Origin: Salipiger sp. CCB-MM3
GTDB lineage: Bacteria > Pseudomonadota > Alphaproteobacteria > Rhodobacterales > Rhodobacteraceae
Assembly: GCF_001687105.1 (NCBI RefSeq)
Contig: NZ_CP014596.1
Span: forward strand, 799,501 to 863,500
DNA length: 64,000 nucleotides
Direction: 5' to 3'
Shown here: positions 8,011-17,261 of the stretch, piece after piece
Layout: each line of letters starts with the position of its first letter
Numbering within the stretch: the stretch's first letter is position 1
The notes under the pieces: model-generated
The model's database searches: none
What the model was told of the DNA's origin: nothing
What the model saw: only the letters and a program-made list of their open reading frames with translations
Made by a program: the position numbers and the translations under genes

Positions 8011-8484
8011 ATGCCCCGCGATCTGCGCATGTCCCGCATGCTTCACGTGCTCATTCACATGGACCGGCATGTGGGCCGCGCGACCTCTGAACAGATCGCG
8101 CGCATGCTGTCGACCAATGCAGTTGTGGTGCGCCGGATGATGGCGGGGCTGCGGGAACGCGGGCTGGTCACCTCGGAAAAGGGCCATGGCGGCGGCTGGC
8201 AACTGGCCCGCCCGCTGGCCGAGATCACCCTGCGCGATGTCTATGAGGCCGTGGGCCAGCCGCCGCTGTTCAACATCGGATCGGAGGCGGAGCCAGCGGA
8301 ATGCCTGGTGGAAAAGGCGGTGGATGCGCGGCTCGATGCCACGCTGCTCGAGGCAGAAAAGCGCCTGCTCGCCGAGTTCGCCGCGATCTGCGTCGAGGAT
8401 ATCGCGCAGGATTTCGAGCAGCGCTATGCACAGATGCGCAGAACAGCGGCAAACCTTTCGGAGACCGGCTGTGGCACCGACTGA
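8011..8484 (+). CDS. Rrf2 family transcriptional regulator
   Basis: Winged-helix regulator of 157 residues. The Rrf2 pattern is plain: residues 1-60 hold the helix-turn-helix (RATSEQIARMLSTNAVVVRR) and the wing KGHGGGWQLARP, followed by LRDVYEAVG. The three clustered cysteines that bind Fe-S in IscR/NsrR are absent; the cysteines are a lone one in ECLVEK, one in AAICVED and one at the C-terminus. It is therefore closer to the thiol-based YwnA/HypR branch than to Fe-S sensors. An AGGAA lies upstream of the start. It probably controls the divergent CPYC flavoprotein. Confidence 0.85.
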   Translation: MPRDLRMSRMLHVLIHMDRHVGRATSEQIARMLSTNAVVVRRMMAGLRERGLVTSEKGHGGGWQLARPLAEITLRDVYEAVGQPPLFNIGSEAEPAECLVEKAVDARLDATLLEAEKRLLAEFAAICVEDIAQDFEQRYAQMRRTAANLSETGCGTD

Positions 8485-8514
8485 GACGGGGCTTGCCGTC
8501 GCTGCAACGTTAGA

Positions 8515-8541
8515 CCCCGCCGCCCTGGAACGGCGGCGGGG
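8515..8541. terminator. Bidirectional hairpin between Rrf2 and DUF1826 genes
   Basis: CCCCGCCGCC (8515-8524) and GGCGGCGGGG (8532-8541) form a perfect 10-bp stem with a 7-base loop between two convergent genes. The T-tract is poor on both sides, but position and stem strength favour termination. Confidence 0.6.
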
Positions 8542-8550
8542 CCGTGGCGA

Positions 8551-9173
8551 TCAGTCGTCGGAGTCCTGCGCCGCGTCGATCACCAACAGTAGCCGGGTCT
8601 CGCCGCTGCCAGCGATGGGCGGCGAGCGGTGCAGCAGCCCGCAGGGCAGGTCGCCGGGCCAGAGCCGCCCGCGGAACAGGCCGACCCAGCCCGCCTGCAT
8701 CTGCTGCACTTGCGCCGGCTCTCCCGTCTCGCTGGCAAGCCCGTATTGCGTGCCCGCGCCGCGGTAGGTGCAGAGCAGCCGGGCGGGCACGTAGTCCACA
8801 TGGAACTTGCTACAGGCATTGCCGCGCACCACGTCGAGCCTGATCTGCAGCGCATCCTTCCCGGCGATGCGCGAGAATTCGGCGGCAAGCCGGGCGACGT
8901 CCTGCGCCAGAAGCGCTTGCCCAGCGTCCGCCCCGCTGAAGGCCGCGCGGCAGGTATCTTGCACTAGGTTCGCTACGCCGTGCAGCGGAACGCCGGAGCG
9001 CAGCCTGGGAAGGCAGCCGTCGGGTAAAGCGTCGAGCCACTGGCTGAACAGCGGCGGCAGCCGGCGCTGCCAGATCGCGGCGGCGCAGCCGGGCCGGTGC
9101 AGGTCGCGCAGGACCTCCACCGAGCCGCCCTCGATCACATCGCAGGCCGCTGCGCCTCTGGCGAGGTCCAGCA

Positions 9174-9174
<1 letters not shown>
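8551..9174 (-). CDS. DUF1826 domain protein of the zinc-limitation regulon
   Basis: Uncharacterised protein of 207 residues that I match to DUF1826, a family usually found beside COG0523 GTPases. No signal peptide or membrane segment. The C-terminal half has a striking order of residues: FHVDYV (His-x-Asp), about 47 residues later LLHRSPP (His), then a GETRLLLVID strand (Arg). That is the ligand order of cupin-type Fe(II)/2-oxoglutarate enzymes, though no such function is established here. The start ATG overlaps the GTPase stop by one base (TGATG), so the genes are co-translated and presumably co-regulated by Zur. It may be a client or partner of the GTPase. Confidence 0.8.
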
Positions 9175-10394
<1,220 letters not shown>

Positions 10395-10420
10395 CAAAGT
10401 CTCCGTTTGTTATATTGCAA

Positions 10421-10435
10421 TGTTATATCATTACA
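10421..10435. promoter_or_regulatory. Zur box between COG0523 gene and aztD
   Basis: TGTTAT-ATC-ATTACA, a 6+3+6 inverted repeat with one arm mismatch, matching the architecture of the perfect site at 4838-4854. It lies 27 bases before the GTPase start and about 105 bases before aztD, so one site could control both transcripts. Confidence 0.7.
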
Positions 10436-10540
10436 CACTAAGGAGACCGCAGGGCGCCCGCAACCCGGATTTCATGGGCAGACGCCGGAGACGGCACGGG
10501 AGCGCCCAGCAACCTGAGGACACAAGGAAGGATTTCTATC

Positions 10541-11755
10541 ATGCTGAGGACACGCATGGCACAAGGTGCCGTGGCGCTGCTGGCGCTTGCCGCAGGGCAG
10601 GGGGCCAGCGCCGACGAGGACCGCACCGCATGGCGGCTTTTCGTTGCCGATCAGGCGGATGGCAAGGTGACGGCGCTCGACCGCGACGCGCCGGAAAGCC
10701 GCTGGAGCTTCGAGTTTGCCGGGCCGTCAAAGCTTTATGCCTCGCCCTCGGGGCAGGCTGTCATCGCCGTGCAATCCGACAACGATCGGGTGGATTTCCT
10801 GCGTAGCGGCATCGCGCTCGAGGGGCATGGCGACCATGCTGACATCGAGATCAGCGACCCCAAGGCGTTCGACGCGCATCTGACCGGGCCGCGGCCTTTC
10901 CACGTGGTGACCCATGGCCACGAGTCCGCGATCAACTTCGACCGCGGCGGCTATGTCTCTTTCCTCGGCGAAGGCGCGCTGCAGGGTGGTATGCTCGAGG
11001 CTACGGAATTCACGCAGAACCGCGCGCACCATGGTTTTGCCGCGCCGCTGGGGGAGGTGATCATCAGTTCCGTCGCCTCTGACGCGCCAGTGGAAGAAGA
11101 CAGCGCGCCACCGCGTGTCGGCATTGCCGCCTATGACGACGACGGCGCGCAGATCGGCGAGGTCCAGACCTGCACCGACCTGCACGGCGAGGCGTTCTCG
11201 GGAAGCTACCTTCTGGCCGGCTGCAAGGAGGGGGTGATCGCTGTCACCGAAGCCGGGGACGCTGCGGAGTTCACCATGCTGCCCTATCCCGAGAGCTTCC
11301 CCGAGGAAAAGACCGGCACGTTGCTCGGCTCGGCGGCGATGCAGATCTTCCTCGGCGACTATGGCCGGGACTCGGTGGTGATCATCGACCCGACCACGGC
11401 GCCCTATTTTACCCGCGTCGAGCTGCCGTTCCGCCGTGTCGATTTTGTGCTTGATCCGGCCAAGCCGCAATACGCCTACCTCCTCACCGAGGATGGCACG
11501 CTGAGCCGGCTGAACATGCTCTCGGCGCAAATCGAGGGGTCGGCCGGCATCACGCAGCCTTACTCGATGGATGGGCACTGGCGCGATCCACGTCCGCGCC
11601 TGGCCGTGGCGGGAGACCGCATCGCGCTCACCGATCCGTTTGAGGGAATGGTGCGGCTGGTCGACCCCGCAAGCCTTGAAGAAACGGCGACGATCCCGGT
11701 CGAGGGGGTGCCCTACAACATCCTCGCCGTTGGTGGCAGCGGCCTGACCCACTGA
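10541..11755 (+). CDS. aztD: Periplasmic zinc metallochaperone AztD-like beta-propeller
   Basis: Secreted protein of 404 residues with a hydrophobic signal region at about 7-24. The rest is beta-rich, propeller-like (LFVADQADGKVTALD, GSYLLAGCKEGVIAV, AYLLTEDGTLSRLN), as in AztD of Paracoccus denitrificans, which hands zinc to the AztC binding protein. His-rich sites fit metal binding: HGDHAD at 96-101, FHVVTHGHES with His121/125/127, and His163-His164. AAGGAAGG lies ten bases before the ATG. Known aztD genes sit in aztABCD operons; here it stands alone, diverging from COG0523/DUF1826 over a Zur box, so it may serve ZnuA instead. Family call from memory of the motif set. Confidence 0.8.
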   Translation: MLRTRMAQGAVALLALAAGQGASADEDRTAWRLFVADQADGKVTALDRDAPESRWSFEFAGPSKLYASPSGQAVIAVQSDNDRVDFLRSGIALEGHGDHADIEISDPKAFDAHLTGPRPFHVVTHGHESAINFDRGGYVSFLGEGALQGGMLEATEFTQNRAHHGFAAPLGEVIISSVASDAPVEEDSAPPRVGIAAYDDDGAQIGEVQTCTDLHGEAFSGSYLLAGCKEGVIAVTEAGDAAEFTMLPYPESFPEEKTGTLLGSAAMQIFLGDYGRDSVVIIDPTTAPYFTRVELPFRRVDFVLDPAKPQYAYLLTEDGTLSRLNMLSAQIEGSAGITQPYSMDGHWRDPRPRLAVAGDRIALTDPFEGMVRLVDPASLEETATIPVEGVPYNILAVGGSGLTH

Positions 11756-11764
11756 TCCTGGACT

Positions 11765-11785
11765 GGGCCCGTCTCTGGCGGGCCC
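11765..11785 (+). terminator. Intrinsic terminator after aztD
   Basis: GGGCCCG (11765-11771) and CGGGCCC (11779-11785) form a perfect 7-bp stem with a 7-base loop, ten bases past the aztD stop, followed by CTTATT. Confidence 0.65.
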
Positions 11786-12236
11786 CTTATTCATGTATGC
11801 TGGTTATGAGATGTGTCGGTGGTCTTTCGCTGCGATCCGGGCGGGATCAATGGAGCGGCGACTGCAACGTGCAGGCGCACATCACGCTCAGCGATCCCGG
11901 AATAACCAGCGCCATCGGGTCAAAGAGTTATGAAAAACCGGCCGTGCGCGGTCTGATGAGAAGGCGCGACGGGTCCGAGTGATGCTGGCGATCCAGAATC
12001 GCACGACGCCTTCCGTATAGAGCTGGGCCCCTCGTCGGGTGAAGGTGCCGAGGGGTCGGCCTCCATGCTCAGCGCGTGGAGCCGCATTTTCCGTCGGGCG
12101 GCCTACTTCAGGTCGGCGAAAGGCACGTCGAAGGTCCAGCCGCGGTATAACGAGTCAGTCTATGAAGATGACCGAGCAGAGCCTCTCCAGCTGCCATTGC
12201 CGGTGGTCTTGTCAAAGGGAAGACAAGCCCATGACT
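11786..12236. other. Gene-free stretch
   Basis: About 450 bases downstream of the aztD terminator with only short overlapping frames of no recognisable family. I see no repeat, tRNA or mobile-element end. Confidence 0.4.
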
Positions 12237-12428
12237 TCATTCGGCGACTTTCAATTCCTCGTCTGAGGCGGTAGCGACAGGTTCGGCAAGGAGCTGCTTC
12301 TGCCGTCTGGCTTCTTCTCGTTCTCTGTCCTCTCGCTCTCCCTCGCGTTGCGACCTGATGCAGAGGACAAAGGTTGCACCTAGCACGGTGAACTTGAACA
12401 GACCGAGCATGATGGGGACCCAGATCAT
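12237..12428 (-). CDS. Small single-pass membrane protein, unknown
   Basis: Predicted 63-residue protein. Residues 1-23 are hydrophobic (MIWVPIMLGLFKFTVLGATF and on), followed by a strongly charged Glu/Arg-rich segment (SQREGEREDREREEARRQ) likely to form a helix or coiled coil, and an acidic tail. That membrane-anchor-plus-charged-helix layout recalls PspB-type proteins, but no specific similarity is recognised. Support for it being real: an AAGG seven bases before ATG 12428 and a sensible amphipathic layout. It stands alone in a gene-poor stretch. Confidence 0.45.
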   Translation of the reverse strand: MIWVPIMLGLFKFTVLGATFVLCIRSQREGEREDREREEARRQKQLLAEPVATASDEELKVAE

Positions 12429-12993
12429 CGTTTGCCTTCACTTCCTGTTTGGTACGGCATCCACTGAGAAACCCGCGTTCCTCATTTGCCGGGCGAGGGC
12501 GGCCAAGCATACGCGTGGTTGTGAGTAGGCCGCCTTCAAGATAGGGCCGTGATATGCGTACATTGACCTCTCCGCAAGGAAGTATTGATTTCAAAATGTA
12601 TGCATAATAATCCGTGCAATTGTTTCGGTTCGCTATCGGGGTGCCCAAAGTATATGATTATACTATATATTTTCGGCACTTTTTCGGGCAATGAGTCGGG
12701 TGCTCAACATTTCTTGAGCACGCTTCAGGCTTGGATATCCATACAATAAATCTAATGTTCGCAGTGGTGATGGGTGCTCAGCCTCGATGCGTACGTAGCA
12801 CCTGATCGGCAGCGAGGCCTTTCCTTCGATTTCTATGGAGATCAAAGCGGCGCTCGCTCGGCGCCACCCTGGGATTTTATCCCCGATTCATCAGGAGCTT
12901 CGTGGATGGCAGGGGGAGAGCCTCGCCTTTCTCAACCTAGGGTGCTTTTGTATTGGTCACTGTCACAGGAGCAGGGTCGTAGGCGTGTTGCCG
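12429..12993. other. Gene-poor stretch with one weak small frame
   Basis: Lower GC than its surroundings, especially 12590-12680 and 12700-12760. Apart from the weak 60-codon frame listed separately I see no gene. The motif ATGTATGCATAATAAT at about 12596-12611 resembles the promoter repeats of the Nit1 region but has no target gene next to it. Confidence 0.35.
12663..12845 (-). CDS. Short open frame, possibly a gene remnant
   Basis: Sixty codons with plausible amino-acid composition (the middle reads LRTLDLLYGYPSLKRAQEML) but no recognised domain and no strong ribosome-binding site. It lies just downstream of the decayed nitrilase on the same strand and may be part of a degraded gene. Low confidence that it is expressed. 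Confidence 0.2.
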   Translation of the reverse strand: MISIEIEGKASLPIRCYVRIEAEHPSPLRTLDLLYGYPSLKRAQEMLSTRLIARKSAENI

Positions 12994-13838
12994 CTAGACC
13001 GCACCTCTGCCGATGTCGGCATAGATCAGCCCGTCGAAAGTCGGGTCTGCAAGGCCGCCAATAACCTCCCCCATCACGGGTTCAAAGATGCGGCTGGGTC
13101 CAGAACCTGCGGCAACCGCGCCATCCGCGCCAGGCGGCAACTGCAGTTCGTCGATGTAAGCTTGCGAAGCAATCTGCGTCGCGGCGATGATAACGCATTT
13201 GGCTACCCGCTCGATGGCCACCGACGCGCCGGCCGCCAGCACGTAACTCACGGCGCGCCGGCCTGAGAATAGCCCGAAGTGCGGCCAAGAAGAGAATTGG
13301 ATCTGGATGTCTTGTTGGTAGAGCTCGGCTCTCATCAGCGGGCGCAGGTTCTCGTTGCTGCGTAGGGTGCCCACGTTTCCGGCCGGGGTCTGGGCAACTG
13401 TCACATCATTGCCCGGCCCAGAAGCAAAGACATCCCACTCGCGGCCGGACGGCTTGGACTTGCAGCGCACCACAAGAGTTTCGCCATTCGGGTTGATTAC
13501 CCCTATGCCCATGAAGAGATCGTCGCCGTCCCGCTCGCTGACACCCAGCGACACTCTGATACCGACTTTGCGGGCCGCTTCTTCGACGCGGCGATGTTGC
13601 GGGCTGCCAAGCGTGCTTGACGTGGCCCGACAGCATACGATGAACGCTTTCCGATAGGCCGCATCGCCAAACCACAGAGGGAAGGATAACCGGGCATCCA
13701 AGTCTTCGGGAAACCGATTACATGGGCACCATTTGCGCCGGCTTCGGCGCCTACGGCAACGGTCTTGTCGACCGTTCCATCGAGGTCGAACCAGGCAGGT
13801 TCGGACTGTATGGCAGCAACGCGAAGCGTCTCGGGCAT
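12994..13838 (-). pseudogene. Decayed nitrilase
   Basis: A carbon-nitrogen hydrolase of the nitrilase type is readable in two frames. Frame one starts at ATG 13838 (MPETLRVAAIQSEP) and runs through FPKTWMPGYP; a single-base deletion near 13681-13686 then moves homology into the frame that reads SFPLWFGDAAY, VSLGVSERDGDDLFMG, GTLRSNENLRPL and IQFSSWPHF, ending at 12994. Catalytic positions are also lost: the Glu of FPETW is Lys, and the nucleophile Cys of the usual CWEHLQPL is Ser in RSNENLRPL; only the Lys (CKSKPS) survives. Frameshift plus active-site loss mark it as non-functional. It lies 3' of the Nit1 operon, which has its own intact nitrilase of a different branch. Confidence 0.85.
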
Positions 13839-13962
13839 GGCAAAAGGGCCATCTTTCGAGGCTGGGTTAGATGCAGCGAACAATGTCACCTGGACTTCCA
13901 ATCTGAAAGTAAGGGCCATTTGCTTCGGTCCGTTCTTGTCGGACCCGGCGGTGGCATCGTTC

Positions 13963-14721
13963 CTATCTGACCTCCGCGATCTGGGCGATTATGTGGCCGT
14001 CTTCGCGCGCCACGAGAGCTTCGGTACCGCTGCGCTGAACTTTGACGGTCTCGCCTTGATCGAGATTGCCCAGGTAGACGATTTCCCGGGCCCGGACGCC
14101 GTCAACGGTCTGCGCAGTGCTTTCGACAAGGCGGGTGAAGCTGACGAAGTAGAGCAGCCCGACAGCGTTGAAATCCAAGCTCGGATTCGGCGTGATCCCG
14201 ACTCCCTCCTCGACCCGCTGCCCCCGCAGCGTGCGCGAGACGCTCCTGGCTCGCGCATCCAACTCCTTCAGCGCGATCCCGGCCTCGGGCAGCACGCAAT
14301 CGCGCTCCGGCATCGCGCGCACGATCCGGCGATTGGAGGCGGTCTCGTCATGTGCGACGAAAGTCGACAGCATCAGCAGCGAGCCTATCACCTGTCTGCC
14401 CTGCCGGAACTCGTGGCGCGAGCCAATGCGCGTGCCACCCAAGCTGGCAAGGCGCGATCGGATGGTCAGATCGGCACCCAATAGACCCTGCGAGGGGGTC
14501 AGATCGATCCGCGTCGCGCAGAAGGCGGCGTAGATCGGAAGGCCATCGGCCGCGCGAAACCCGAAACTCTCCTGTCCCGACGCCCCCGAAAGCATCTGCC
14601 AATGGATGTCGCCGCAGAAGCCGAGCGCCCATGTTTCGGATAGCCCGTGCGGTGAAAGCTGCTGCATCCCGAGCCGCTGACGAGTCAGCACACCCACTCC
14701 TGTGGTTTCTGAGTCCAGCAT
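13963..14721 (-). CDS. LnmK/Pnap_2097-like (double hot-dog type) biosynthetic protein
   Basis: Protein of 252 residues, no signal or membrane segment. The N-terminal segment GMQQLSPHGLSETWALGFCG followed by DIHW resembles the start of LnmK-like proteins (hot-dog acyltransferase/decarboxylase relatives in polyketide and Pnap_2097-type biosynthetic clusters). The rest has hot-dog-like strands (RIGSRHEFRQGRQVIGSLLM, LDFNAVGLLYFVSFTRLVE). The assignment is from memory of motif style and moderate. Its ATG overlaps the flavin monooxygenase stop by one base (TGATG), so it belongs to the Nit1 operon as last gene. It suggests an acyl or malonyl-type step added to the Nit1 pathway. Confidence 0.55.
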   Translation of the reverse strand: MLDSETTGVGVLTRQRLGMQQLSPHGLSETWALGFCGDIHWQMLSGASGQESFGFRAADGLPIYAAFCATRIDLTPSQGLLGADLTIRSRLASLGGTRIGSRHEFRQGRQVIGSLLMLSTFVAHDETASNRRIVRAMPERDCVLPEAGIALKELDARARSVSRTLRGQRVEEGVGITPNPSLDFNAVGLLYFVSFTRLVESTAQTVDGVRAREIVYLGNLDQGETVKVQRSGTEALVAREDGHIIAQIAEVR

Positions 14722-16001
14722 CAGCCCGCCACCCGCTGCGCCACGCCAGCCAATTGTGCGGCGATCTGCTCGGCGAGGTGGTGGCTGTCTTCTTCGATGC
14801 CAAGGAAGCGTCCCGAGCCCCAAGTGTTCAGCCAGCCGAGGCCGATGAAATGCAGACCCGGGTGATCGGTCACGCCGCGGTCAAAGACGGGCTTGCCGCG
14901 GGCGTCGAAGACATCCGCCTCGATCCACGCATAATCGGGGCGAAAGCCGATGGCCCAGAGCACCGAGGTGATGCCCGCCTCGGCGAGGTCGATCTCGGTG
15001 CGTTCCGCTTCCGGCTCCCATAGCTTCTCGAAGGGCGGCTCCTCCGGCGCGTCGATGCCTTCACGGGCGATGTAAGCGTCGATCTGGGTGCGGATGCCGA
15101 CGTAGGAGCGATCGGCGTCGTCCAGGTTCTTCGTCAGATCGGGCAGGAACTTGACGGTTGTCCCGTCCATATCCGCCAGAGAGCCATAAAGCTCGACGCC
15201 TTGCTCGACGTGGAAACGGCGCAGGTCGATCTCTTTGCCGCCGTCGCGGCCCGACATGTAGTGGTTGGTCTGGGTCAGCGCCTTCACCGGGTCGGGGTGC
15301 TCGGCGATGGTGATCGCATAGTGCCCGGCGTCATAAAGCCAGTCGGTGGCATCACGGCCGCGATACTTGCGCGGGCTGCGCGGCGCGGGGCCGACGGCGA
15401 GGTGGACGTCGCGTCCGGCGCGGCAGAAATCCTCCATCAGTTGCACGCCCGACTGGCCGGTGCCGACGATGAGCACGCCGCCTTCGGGGAACTGATCGAC
15501 GTTGCGGTAGTCGACCGAGTGCATCTGGAATATCTCGGGCGAGAGGTTCTTGGCGTAGGGCGGCTCGATCGGCGTGTCGTAGCCGCCGGTGGCGATCACC
15601 ACCTGATCGCAAGTCCATGTGCCGATGGAGGTCTCGACAGTGAAGCCGCCCTGCGCGATCGGAGCCACGCGGGTCACTTCGACGTTCTCGCGCAGGTCGG
15701 GCTGCGCCATCGCGGCAAAGGCGTCGACGTAGTCGGTGATCTCGTCCCTGAGCATAAAGCCGCCCGGATCGGTGCCGCCATACTCGCGGTCATAGTGGAA
15801 ATCGGGCAGGCGGCACTGCCAGTTCGGGGTGACGAGGCAGAAGCTGTCCCAGCGGCTGTTGCGCCACGAATGAAACTTCTCGTGCCGCTCGAAGACGATG
15901 TTCTCGATCCCCTTCTTCTTGAGGCAGTAGGCGGTCGACAGGCCTGCCTGCCCGCCGCCGACGATCACCACGGGGATATGCGGGGTCTGAGTGTCTTTCA
16001 T
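14721..16001 (-). CDS. Nit1-cluster flavin-dependent oxidoreductase (MSMEG_0569 family)
   Basis: FAD/NADPH monooxygenase-like protein of about 426 residues. The FAD Rossmann motif VVIVGGGQAGLSTAYCLKKK is near the N-terminus; YHDREYGGTD-like text and a second dinucleotide fold GGVLIVGTGQSGVQL follow, with C-terminal GLGWLNTWGSGRFLG, as in the MSMEG_0569 family. It is the flavoprotein member of the Nit1 cluster, thought to act with nitrilase and radical SAM enzymes in an unresolved biosynthesis. Start is uncertain: ATG 16001 has GGAGA upstream, while ATG 16016 overlaps the preceding stop as ATGA. Confidence 0.88.
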   Translation of the reverse strand: MKDTQTPHIPVVIVGGGQAGLSTAYCLKKKGIENIVFERHEKFHSWRNSRWDSFCLVTPNWQCRLPDFHYDREYGGTDPGGFMLRDEITDYVDAFAAMAQPDLRENVEVTRVAPIAQGGFTVETSIGTWTCDQVVIATGGYDTPIEPPYAKNLSPEIFQMHSVDYRNVDQFPEGGVLIVGTGQSGVQLMEDFCRAGRDVHLAVGPAPRSPRKYRGRDATDWLYDAGHYAITIAEHPDPVKALTQTNHYMSGRDGGKEIDLRRFHVEQGVELYGSLADMDGTTVKFLPDLTKNLDDADRSYVGIRTQIDAYIAREGIDAPEEPPFEKLWEPEAERTEIDLAEAGITSVLWAIGFRPDYAWIEADVFDARGKPVFDRGVTDHPGLHFIGLGWLNTWGSGRFLGIEEDSHHLAEQIAAQLAGVAQRVAG

Positions 16002-16012
16002 CGTCTCCATCC

Positions 16013-16300
16013 TCATTGAGAGATGTGCAGGCAGGCGATTTCTGCGCCCTCCTGATCCTTGAATGTCGCGAGCTTGGCCTCGATCCGGTCGAGCTGATCC
16101 ATGGCCGAACTGCAGGCAAACCCATATTTGCGCTGCACCCGGTTCGAGGCGCGCTCCATGGCAATGCGGGCGCGTTGCAGGAAGTCGTCCGCCGGGTAGC
16201 TCTGGCCGGGCTCGAAGACCTCTGCGACGACGCTGGAGGGGGAGTAGAGCTTTTCCTCGGCGCCGTCGGGCCAACGGACGGTCCAGAATGTTTCAGGCAT
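16013..16300 (-). CDS. Small Nit1-cluster protein (MSMEG_0570 family)
   Basis: Protein of 95 residues matching the MSMEG_0570 nitrogen-starvation-response family: FWTVRWPDGAEEKLYSPSSV, a segment FEPGQSYPADDFLQRARIAM, and ASNRVQRKYGFACSSAMDQL near the C-terminus. No catalytic motif is evident; members occur only with Nit1 genes and may be a subunit or carrier. It starts within the last eight bases of the AIR-synthase-like gene, and its stop overlaps possible starts of the flavoprotein, so it is embedded in the operon. Confidence 0.85.
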   Translation of the reverse strand: MPETFWTVRWPDGAEEKLYSPSSVVAEVFEPGQSYPADDFLQRARIAMERASNRVQRKYGFACSSAMDQLDRIEAKLATFKDQEGAEIACLHISQ

Positions 16301-17261
16301 GGCAGGCTCCAAGATCGAGATAGGGGGTTTGGGCGTGGTCCCAGAAGAGCGCGCTTCCGGTTCCATCGCCGAGGGTCACGGCGGACCCGTCCGTGACGCG
16401 CCCGATGGCGCAGGCGTCGATGCCGCGCGCGCAAAAGCGGGCGCAGACGGCGTTGGCGTTTTCCGGCGCGACCGACAGCAGGAAGCCGAAGCTGGGGAAG
16501 CTGCGCAGCCAGCGCTCGGCGGCGATGCCGGGCGGCGGGACTAGGGCGGTGAGGTCGATGTCGATCCCGACGCTTGAGCATTCCGCCAGCATCAGCGCGG
16601 TGCCGATGATGCCGCCTTGGCTGATGTCCTTTCCGGCGCGGGTCAACTCGTCCTCGGCCAGCGTCGGCAGCAGGTCCAGATCGCGGCGCAGCCGGTCGGG
16701 CGGCGCGTCGAGCGCGGCGCAGAAATTGTCGAAGTTGCGGTAGCTGCCGCGATGGTCCACGGCGGCGATGAGCAGATCGCCGGGCGCGGCGTGAAAGCTG
16801 GTGATCAGCCGCTGCGCCTTGCCAAATACCGAGGCCGCGAGGCCTAGCGCCGGGGCGGAAAGGTTGGTGTGCCCGCCCACCAGCGGCACCCCATAGGCGG
16901 CGGAGGCGTCGCGCAGGCCCTGCAGCAGCGGGGCGGCGGCCTCGGCGCTTGGCGCCCAGACCTGATCGACCACGGCGGCGCTGCGTCCGCCCATGGCCGC
17001 GATGTCCGACAGGTTCACCATCACCGCGCACCAGCCCGCGAACCACGGATCGTCCTCGATGAAGGCGGGGATGAAGCCCTCGCCCGCCAGCAGGTCAAAG
17101 CCGCCGTCGCGGGGCAGGGCGGCGGCATCGTCGCCGGGGCGGCCGGCGCTGGCGGCACTGAGGCCGAGCGCCCGCGTCGCCCGCGCGATGCCCAGCTTCG
17201 AGCGGATCGAGGGGTGGTCGCGCAGCCGTCCGGCCAGCGCGTCTAGATCGCTCTCGGTCAT
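16293..17261 (-). CDS. AIR synthase-related protein of the Nit1 cluster (sll0787 family)
   Basis: PurM-like ATP-binding protein of 322 residues. The N-terminal ATP-grasp-like PurM fold is shown by GDDAAALP, VNLSDIAAMGGRSAAVVDQV, GVPLVGGHTNLSAP and KDISQGGIIGTALML, all typical of AIR-synthase and selenophosphate-synthetase relatives. It probably activates an amide or acyl group with ATP, as PurM does, but the Nit1 substrate is unknown. The start at 17261 overlaps the acetyltransferase stop as ATGA. An upstream in-frame extension of about 98 residues is an artefact of the neighbouring gene. Confidence 0.88.
   Translation of the reverse strand: MTESDLDALAGRLRDHPSIRSKLGIARATRALGLSAASAGRPGDDAAALPRDGGFDLLAGEGFIPAFIEDDPWFAGWCAVMVNLSDIAAMGGRSAAVVDQVWAPSAEAAAPLLQGLRDASAAYGVPLVGGHTNLSAPALGLAASVFGKAQRLITSFHAAPGDLLIAAVDHRGSYRNFDNFCAALDAPPDRLRRDLDLLPTLAEDELTRAGKDISQGGIIGTALMLAECSSVGIDIDLTALVPPPGIAAERWLRSFPSFGFLLSVAPENANAVCARFCARGIDACAIGRVTDGSAVTLGDGTGSALFWDHAQTPYLDLGACHA

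Noticed and set aside
12994..13701. The longest nitrilase frame taken as an intact short gene
   Set aside because: It lacks the N-terminal third, which is present in another frame, and the catalytic Cys position is Ser.
14721..17046. Longer frames (517 and 418 codons) overlapping the Nit1 flavoprotein and AIR-synthase genes
   Set aside because: They are out-of-frame readings or unsupported upstream extensions of well-defined genes with overlapping start/stop junctions.
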